This document shows, piece by piece, positions 59,565 to 64,000 of a stretch of DNA of 64,000 bases (the first letter of the stretch is position 1; the number at the start of each line of letters is the position of its first letter). Source of the DNA: Amycolatopsis rifamycinica. GTDB taxonomy: Bacteria > Actinomycetota > Actinomycetes > Mycobacteriales > Pseudonocardiaceae. Below the pieces are notes generated by a model. The model was not told where the DNA came from. It was given only the letters and a program-made list of their open reading frames with translations, and did not search any database. The stretch is taken from assembly GCF_000695625.1 (NCBI RefSeq), contig NZ_JMQI01000005.1, forward strand, positions 19,813 to 83,812, in the 5' to 3' direction. The position numbers and the translations under genes were made by a program.

Positions 59565-59613
59565 ACTTGAATATTCAAGTCAAAGGCTAGCACGCTGACG
59601 TGAATTTTCAAGT
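59565..59613. promoter_or_regulatory. two MarR-type operators in the divergent promoter
   Basis: ACTTGAATATTCAAGT (59565-59580) is a perfect 16-bp palindrome. ACGTGAATTTTCAAGT (59598-59613) repeats it with two differences, 33 bp away. Both lie between the FMN reductase start (59551) and the marR start (59630), so one regulator could control both directions. Confidence 0.8.
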
Positions 59614-59629
59614 CAGCTAGACTGCGGGC

Positions 59630-60100
59630 GTGACGGAACCCGGGCAACGCTGGCTCACGGCCGACGAGCTGTCGGCGTGGCGCGCCTTCATGCGGCTCGC
59701 CCAGCGGCTGCCGGCGTCCCTGGAAGGGCAGCTGCAGCGCGACGCGCGGCTGAGCTTCCTCGAGTACTACGTGCTAGCGCACCTGTCGGAGCAGCCGGAT
59801 CGCCGGGCGCGGATGAGCGAGCTGGCGGCCTTGGCCAACACGGAACTGTCACGGCTGTCCCACCTGATCGGCCGCCTGGAGAAGCGCGGCTTCGCCCACC
59901 GGGAACCGGATCCGGACAACGGGCGGTACACGCAGGCGATCCTGACGGACGCGGGCTTCGCGCACCTGGAGTCCGTTGCACCCGGGCACGTCGAGCGGGT
60001 ACGGGAGCTGTTCGCCGACCCCCTCACCCCCGCGGAGCTGCGCACGCTGCGCCGGATCGCGGACAAGGTGCTGGCCCGCGTCGACGACCAAGCCGGGTAG
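59630..60100 (+). CDS. MarR-family transcriptional regulator
   Basis: A 156-residue MarR protein: LSFLEYYVLAHLSEQPDRRARMSELAALANTELSRLSHLIGRLEKRGFAHREPDPDNGRYTQAILTDAG. Starts at GTG 59630. The TTGAAT-ATTCAA palindromes directly upstream are its likely sites. The partner operon encodes a flavin/quinone reductase, a common MarR target responding to quinones or phenols. Confidence 0.93.
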   Translation: MTEPGQRWLTADELSAWRAFMRLAQRLPASLEGQLQRDARLSFLEYYVLAHLSEQPDRRARMSELAALANTELSRLSHLIGRLEKRGFAHREPDPDNGRYTQAILTDAGFAHLESVAPGHVERVRELFADPLTPAELRTLRRIADKVLARVDDQAG

Positions 60101-60134
60101 CGGGAAGCCCGCCGCCGCGGCCGGGCACGTCTCA

Positions 60135-60731
60135 TCACTTGCGTGGCGCTCGGCCGGTCTCGGTGTGGACGGGCGGTAAGTCGGCGGCGACGGCGAGGAG
60201 GTCGGCGGCGCTGCCCGCCAGCAGGGTGGCGAAGTCGGCCTCTTCGCCGAGCACCCACCGCCTGGTGGCCGACGCCAGGATCGCCATGCCGAGCGCGGTG
60301 GCCAGCCGCGCGGTCTGCTCGTCGTGGCCACGGCGGCGCAGCGCCGCGGCGGTCACTTCGGACAGCATCGCTTCCTTGATCAGGCTGCGTTCCCGCAACG
60401 GCGGGTTGGCCGCGATGACGGCGCGCAGCTCGATCAGCACTTCGCGCGGACGCAGCACCTCGGGCACGGCGGTGAACGCGGCCATCAGCGTCGCGAGCGC
60501 GCCGGTTTCCGCGGGCACCTTCGCGATGCCCGCTTCCAGGCAGGCCTGCAGCTCGTCGCCGGCGAACAGCACCTCCCGCTTGTCCGTGAACCAGCGGTAG
60601 AACGATCTTTCGGTCAAGCCGGCGTGCTGGGCGATCTGCGCGACCGTCGTGCGGTCGTAGCCCTGCTCACGGAACAGCTCCAGCGCGGCGCGCTCGAGCC
60701 GTTCCCGGGTGTTGCCCTGCCAACGAGCCAT
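60135..60731 (-). CDS. TetR-family transcriptional regulator
   Basis: The protein (198 aa from ATG 60731) has HTH RLERAALELFREQGYDRTTVAQIAQHAGLTERSFYRWFTDKREVLF. It is divergent from the quinone-reductase-like gene; the spacer carries a large inverted repeat that is surely its operator. Confidence 0.93.
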   Translation of the reverse strand: MARWQGNTRERLERAALELFREQGYDRTTVAQIAQHAGLTERSFYRWFTDKREVLFAGDELQACLEAGIAKVPAETGALATLMAAFTAVPEVLRPREVLIELRAVIAANPPLRERSLIKEAMLSEVTAAALRRRGHDEQTARLATALGMAILASATRRWVLGEEADFATLLAGSAADLLAVAADLPPVHTETGRAPRK

Positions 60732-60742
60732 GCCCCCAGCAT

Positions 60743-60804
60743 AGTGACAGCAGATGCTGTCGTCACCGTGGTACCGTCGAGTGACGACAGCATCTGCTGT
60801 CACT
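60743..60804. promoter_or_regulatory. 24-bp perfect inverted repeat operator
   Basis: The arms 60743-60766 and 60781-60804 are exact reverse complements separated by 14 bp. Each arm itself contains a 7-2-7 palindrome (GACAGCA-GA-TGCTGTC, GACAGCA-TC-TGCTGTC). Two TetR dimers could bind side by side, blocking both the tetR gene and the dehydrogenase gene. Confidence 0.85.
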
Positions 60805-60828
60805 ACTTCTCGCAGCCGGGAGATCGCC

Positions 60829-61764
60829 ATGCGCACCCTGCGTTTCCACCACACCGGGGAACCCCTCGACGTCCTGCGGCTCGAGGAGGCCGAGCCGCCC
60901 CGGCCGGCCCCGGGGCAGATCCGGGTCGCCGTGGAGGTCTGCACGATCAACCCCGCCGACCTGGCGCTGTGCCGCGGGCTGTACCCCGGCGACCTCCCGC
61001 GCGGGATCGGGCTCGAGGTCGCCGGCACGGTCGACGCCCTCGGCGACGACGTGACGTCCGTCCGGCTCGGGGACGCGGTGTTCGGTCCCGCCCCGTTCAC
61101 CGGACCGACCGCGGGCGCCTCCGGCCACGCGCTGCTCGACGTCTGGTTCCCGCGGCCACCCGCCCTCGCACCGGCGGCCGCCGCCGCGCTGCCCATGGCC
61201 GTGGACACCGCGCAGCTCGGCCTGGACCTGCTCGGCATCACCGCCGGCACGACCCTGCTCGTCAGCGGAGGCGGCGCCACCACCGGCTTCGCCGCCGTAC
61301 AACTCGCCCGCCGGGCCGGGGCGCGGGTGCTCACCACCGCCGGCCCCACCCACACCGGCGCCCTGCGCGCCACCGGCGCCGAGGTCACCCCCTACGGCAA
61401 GGGCATGGCCGAGCGGATACGCGAGCTGGCGGGCGGGCCCGTCGACGTGGTCCTCGACGTCTCACCGCCCGACGACGCCACCATCCCGGAACTCCTGCGC
61501 ACGGTCACCGACCCCCGGCACGTCCTGACCATCAGCAACCTGGCGCAGGCACGGGAATCCGGCGCTCGCGACGCGTTCACCGAAGGACCTCTCGGCCACC
61601 GCTACGACGTCGTCGGCGAGTGCGCGCGGCTCGCGGCCGAGAGCCGCTTCCACATCCCCGTCGCCCGCGTCATCCCCCTTGCCGACTGGCGCGAAGCCAT
61701 CGAACTGAGCCAGTCGCAACACGCCGGCGGCAAGATCGTGCTCCGGCTCGCCGAGCCACGGTGA
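60829..61764 (+). CDS. zinc-independent quinone reductase-like MDR dehydrogenase
   Basis: The protein (311 aa from ATG 60829, GGGAG upstream) is a medium-chain reductase of the QOR group: VAVEVCTINPADLALCRGLYPGDLPRGIGLEVAGTVDALGDDV, LLVSGGGATTGFAAVQLARRAGARV as nucleotide site, and HAGGKIVLRL at the end. Zn ligands are absent. It reduces quinones or enones with NADPH. The divergent TetR protein probably controls it. Confidence 0.9.
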   Translation: MRTLRFHHTGEPLDVLRLEEAEPPRPAPGQIRVAVEVCTINPADLALCRGLYPGDLPRGIGLEVAGTVDALGDDVTSVRLGDAVFGPAPFTGPTAGASGHALLDVWFPRPPALAPAAAAALPMAVDTAQLGLDLLGITAGTTLLVSGGGATTGFAAVQLARRAGARVLTTAGPTHTGALRATGAEVTPYGKGMAERIRELAGGPVDVVLDVSPPDDATIPELLRTVTDPRHVLTISNLAQARESGARDAFTEGPLGHRYDVVGECARLAAESRFHIPVARVIPLADWREAIELSQSQHAGGKIVLRLAEPR

Positions 61765-61984
61765 GGGCGGAGGAAAAGATCTCAATGCTCCCTGGCCGGC
61801 GTTCCCTGCCGCTGCCGGCGGGCGCCACGAGCGGAGCGGTGTGGGCCGCGGGCTCGGACGGCACCGCGCGGGAACTGGGGAGTTGCTGCATCCACCATCG
61901 TGGCGACACGGCGACGATCGCGGCAACTCGATCCCCGTCTTCACCGCCGACCTTCGGACTGGCCCTCTCGCGCAGCGGTGAATT

Positions 61985-62020
61985 TTGAGGAACGATCGTT
62001 CTTGACTGATCGTTCCTCAA
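61985..62020. promoter_or_regulatory. inverted repeat operator before tetR
   Basis: TTGAGGAACGATC (61985-61997) and GATCGTTCCTCAA (62008-62020) are exact 13-bp arms with a 10-bp spacer, ending 17 bp before the tetR ATG. The GAACGATCGTTC core inside suggests overlapping sites. The remainder of the 61765-62037 gap holds nothing I can support. Confidence 0.75.
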
Positions 62021-62037
62021 ACCGCTACCGTCATGGC

Positions 62038-62538
62038 ATGGGCAGGCGACGAGCGTTCGACGAGGACGAGGTGGTGCGGACCGCGGTGGGGTTGTTCGGC
62101 GCCCGCGCGTTCGACGGGGTCTCCGTCGACGACCTCGTCACCCACCTCGGCGTGCACCGCAACAGCCTCTACAAGACGTTCGGCAGCAAACGCGGCCTCT
62201 ACCTGGCCGCCTTGCGCCGTCACGTCGCCGACGACGTCCGCCCCCTGGCCGAAGCGCTCGGCGCGGCACCGGACGCCGCGACCGCGCTGCGGCTCGTCAC
62301 GTCGGCCGACCTCGGGCTGCTGCTGTTCGCGGCGGTCGACCGGGCTCCGGCCGACGAGGAGGTGGCCGCCGAAGTGAGCGCGGCGTTGGCCGCGCTCGAC
62401 CAGGCGATCGCCGACGCGCTCGACATTTCCACCGCCTTGGCGGGCGGCCTCACGGCCGCCGCACTGGGCATCCTCCTGCGCGGGAACCCCGACGGTGTCG
62501 GCACCGCCTTGACCCAACGCTTCGATTCTTCCGACTGA
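62038..62538 (+). CDS. TetR-family transcriptional regulator
   Basis: The protein (166 aa from ATG 62038) has HTH DEDEVVRTAVGLFGARAFDGVSVDDLVTHLGVHRNSLYKTFGSKRGLYLAAL. The C-terminal domain is shorter than usual (~100 residues). It is followed by the PH-like and hydrolase genes in the same direction, and its operator lies upstream. Confidence 0.9.
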   Translation: MGRRRAFDEDEVVRTAVGLFGARAFDGVSVDDLVTHLGVHRNSLYKTFGSKRGLYLAALRRHVADDVRPLAEALGAAPDAATALRLVTSADLGLLLFAAVDRAPADEEVAAEVSAALAALDQAIADALDISTALAGGLTAAALGILLRGNPDGVGTALTQRFDSSD

Positions 62539-62559
62539 CTGACTGACAAGGAAACAGAC

Positions 62560-62910
62560 ATGGCACTGGTCCACATCGACGGCGACGACCTCGTTGTCGT
62601 CATCGAAGGTCTCGACAAGCTCTGGGCCCTCAAGAGCAGCCTGACCATCCCGCTGGCCAACGTCCGCGGCGCGACCGCGGATCCCGGCATCACCGCCGAT
62701 CCCAAGGGAATCCGCGCGCCGGGCGCTCACCTGCCCGGCGTGATCACGGCCGGCACGTTCCACCTCGACGGCGAAAAGGTCTTCTGGGACGTCAAGGATG
62801 CGTCGAAGGCGGTCGTGATCGAACTCGCCGACGAGCGCTACGCCCGCCTCGTCCTCCAGGTCGACGACCCTCGCGAGACCGTCACGCTGGTCGAGAAAGC
62901 CCTGCGGTGA
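62560..62910 (+). CDS. small PH-like domain protein, unknown function
   Basis: A 116-residue all-beta protein beginning MALVHIDGDDLVVVIEGLDK, with IPLANVRGATADPG and RAPGAHLPGVITAGTF, then a C-terminal helix. The pattern matches a widespread actinobacterial family with a pleckstrin-like fold and unknown role. Its stop overlaps the GTG of the next gene. Confidence 0.75.
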   Translation: MALVHIDGDDLVVVIEGLDKLWALKSSLTIPLANVRGATADPGITADPKGIRAPGAHLPGVITAGTFHLDGEKVFWDVKDASKAVVIELADERYARLVLQVDDPRETVTLVEKALR

Positions 62911-63950
62911 AAAGAAAACTGACGTTCACCCACCTCGCCGCGGCCGTGCTGTCGCTGGCCGCCGCAACCGCCACCCCGGCCGAGGCCGCGCCCGGCCTCG
63001 TGCCCGCCGCCGACCGCGAAGTGGTCTTCACCGCCGACGGGACGGCAACGTACGGCACACTGCACGTTCCCGCCCACCGCGCCGGGCAACGGCTGCACGC
63101 CGCGCTGCTGCTGCCCGGCAGCGGTCCCACCGACCGCGACGGCAACCAGCCACCACACGCGACTCCGAACACCCTCGCGCAGGTGGCTGAGGCGCTCGGC
63201 ACCGATCGGGTCGCCACGCTGCGGTTCGACAAGTACGGCACCGGCAAGACCGGGCTCGGCGCCTACCGCGACCATCCCGAAGCGCTCGACTACCCCGCGT
63301 TCGTCCGCCAGGCCGGCGCCGCCTACGAGGTGTTGCGCGACCAGCCGGAAACGGACCCGCACGCACTGACGGTCGTCGGGCACAGCGAAGGAGCGATGAC
63401 CGCGTTGCTGCTCGGCGGCACCGTCCACCCGCGTCCGGCCGGCCTGGCGCTGCTGCAACCGCAGGCGATCCGCCTGCTCGACCTGGTAGCCCGGCAACTG
63501 CACGCCCAGATCGCCGAGGCGGCCCGGCAGGGCCGGTTCACCCCCGAGCAGCAACGAGCCGTCGACGCGGCGACCGACGCCGCCGTCATCGCCCTGCGCG
63601 AACACCGGCCGGTCGACACCACCGGCCTGCCGGTCGCCGTCGCCCAGCTCTTCGCGGCCTTCCAGGGAGCGAGCAGCCGGTTCGTGGACAGCGACGACGC
63701 CGTCTACCCACCGGAAACCGCCACGACCCTGCGGCCGGGGACCAGGGTGCTGCTGACCTGCGGCACGAACGACGTCCAAGTCCCCTGCGCCACCACGGAC
63801 GCGCTGACCACCGCCCTGCGCCGCGCGCACGCCGGTGGACCAGGCCGAGTGGTTTTGCCCGGCGTGGACCACCTGCTGCACGACGCCGGCCACCCGGACA
63901 CCCCCGCGCCGTCGGCACTCGCCGCGTTGCACCGGTTCGCGGCGCGCTGA
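62907..63950 (+). CDS. secreted alpha/beta hydrolase
   Basis: A 347-residue hydrolase with a signal peptide (about 1-28, ending AEAAPG). LLPGSGPTDRDGN forms the oxyanion region, VVGHSEGAMTALLL carries the nucleophilic Ser, TCGTNDVQVP the Asp and GVDHLLHD the His. This is the pattern of the dienelactone hydrolase/acyl-peptidase-like group. The start GTG overlaps the previous stop (GTGA). The substrate is unknown. The last 50 bases of the window hold no gene. Confidence 0.88.
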   Translation: MKRKLTFTHLAAAVLSLAAATATPAEAAPGLVPAADREVVFTADGTATYGTLHVPAHRAGQRLHAALLLPGSGPTDRDGNQPPHATPNTLAQVAEALGTDRVATLRFDKYGTGKTGLGAYRDHPEALDYPAFVRQAGAAYEVLRDQPETDPHALTVVGHSEGAMTALLLGGTVHPRPAGLALLQPQAIRLLDLVARQLHAQIAEAARQGRFTPEQQRAVDAATDAAVIALREHRPVDTTGLPVAVAQLFAAFQGASSRFVDSDDAVYPPETATTLRPGTRVLLTCGTNDVQVPCATTDALTTALRRAHAGGPGRVVLPGVDHLLHDAGHPDTPAPSALAALHRFAAR

Positions 63951-64000
63951 GGCAGACCCGCGGCCGCCGTCACGCAGCGGCTCGGTCGACGGCACCCGTC

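Noticed and set aside
45000..60000. Insertion sequence or transposon behind the accessory genes
   Set aside because: No transposase or recombinase frame and no flanking terminal repeats were found; transfer is suggested only by gene content and broken genes.
61761..61988. 75-codon ORF starting in the GTGA overlap after the quinone reductase
   Set aside because: No ribosome site, low-complexity Ser/Ala/Pro/Arg composition, no family pattern.
1..64000. CRISPR array, rRNA operon or riboswitch
   Set aside because: No regularly spaced repeats, no rRNA-like stretch and no leader matching a known riboswitch core could be recognised by eye.

Overview
The window is high-GC actinomycete chromosome. 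GC-rich third codon positions, frequent GTG starts, GGAGG-type ribosome binding sites and the gene families present (WhiB, a ShbA-like sigma factor, a DprE2-like reductase, an LCP protein, a conservon, F420-type oxidoreductase, DUF5997) point to Pseudonocardiales, most likely Amycolatopsis or a close relative. This assignment is inference from gene content; no rRNA or species marker is present.

Layout. 1-9.8 kb holds mostly housekeeping and regulatory genes: the tail of a 3-hydroxyacyl-CoA dehydrogenase, an acyl-CoA dehydrogenase, an LCP protein, dprE2, three ECF sigma factors, a WhiB1-like protein, a LysR/SBF-transporter pair and a CAT-anticodon tRNA with its own terminator. 9.8-25.4 kb is a metabolic mosaic: a LysR gene facing an F420-type oxidoreductase, a P450/multicopper oxidase operon, an NmrA-like reductase, orphan Pseudonocardiales-type proteins, a LysR sensor domain without HTH divergent from DUF5997-kynureninase, a MarR/haloalkane dehalogenase operon, and an AlkB-rubredoxin fusion with its TetR regulator. 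25.9-29.7 kb is a complete conservon (sensor kinase-like, roadblock, DUF742, GTPase). Directly downstream, 29.9-32.4 kb, is a tight three-gene cassette: a DMATS/ABBA-type aromatic prenyltransferase, a heme-oxygenase-like diiron protein and a nucleotidyltransferase. I regard this as the best candidate for an undescribed small biosynthetic system.

32.6-44.3 kb contains an ECF41 sigma factor preceded by a 24-codon ORF, a TetR/bicupin pair, a secreted DUF1996 protein whose domain is interrupted by a recently duplicated module, a GH43 enzyme under a LacI-type operator, a methyltransferase, a ChW-repeat secreted protein, and a LysR/SDR/SnoaL set. 44.3-62.5 kb is an accessory region dominated by regulator/redox-enzyme pairs: an AsnC-type regulator with a Rox-like flavin monooxygenase, a HelD-type helicase, two TetX-like monooxygenases each next to a MarR or TetR regulator, three NAD(P)H:FMN reductases (one broken), an XRE regulator broken by frameshift, an amidohydrolase and a quinone reductase. 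Several regulators have clear palindromic operators. The best case is a 17-bp sequence found identically in front of a tetR gene and of the tetX-like/hydrolase/FMN-reductase operon it probably controls. The window ends with a TetR, a small PH-like protein and a secreted alpha/beta hydrolase.

I found no CRISPR array, rRNA, integrase, transposase or insertion sequence. Family assignments come from reading the translated sequences and recalled family motifs; no database search was run.
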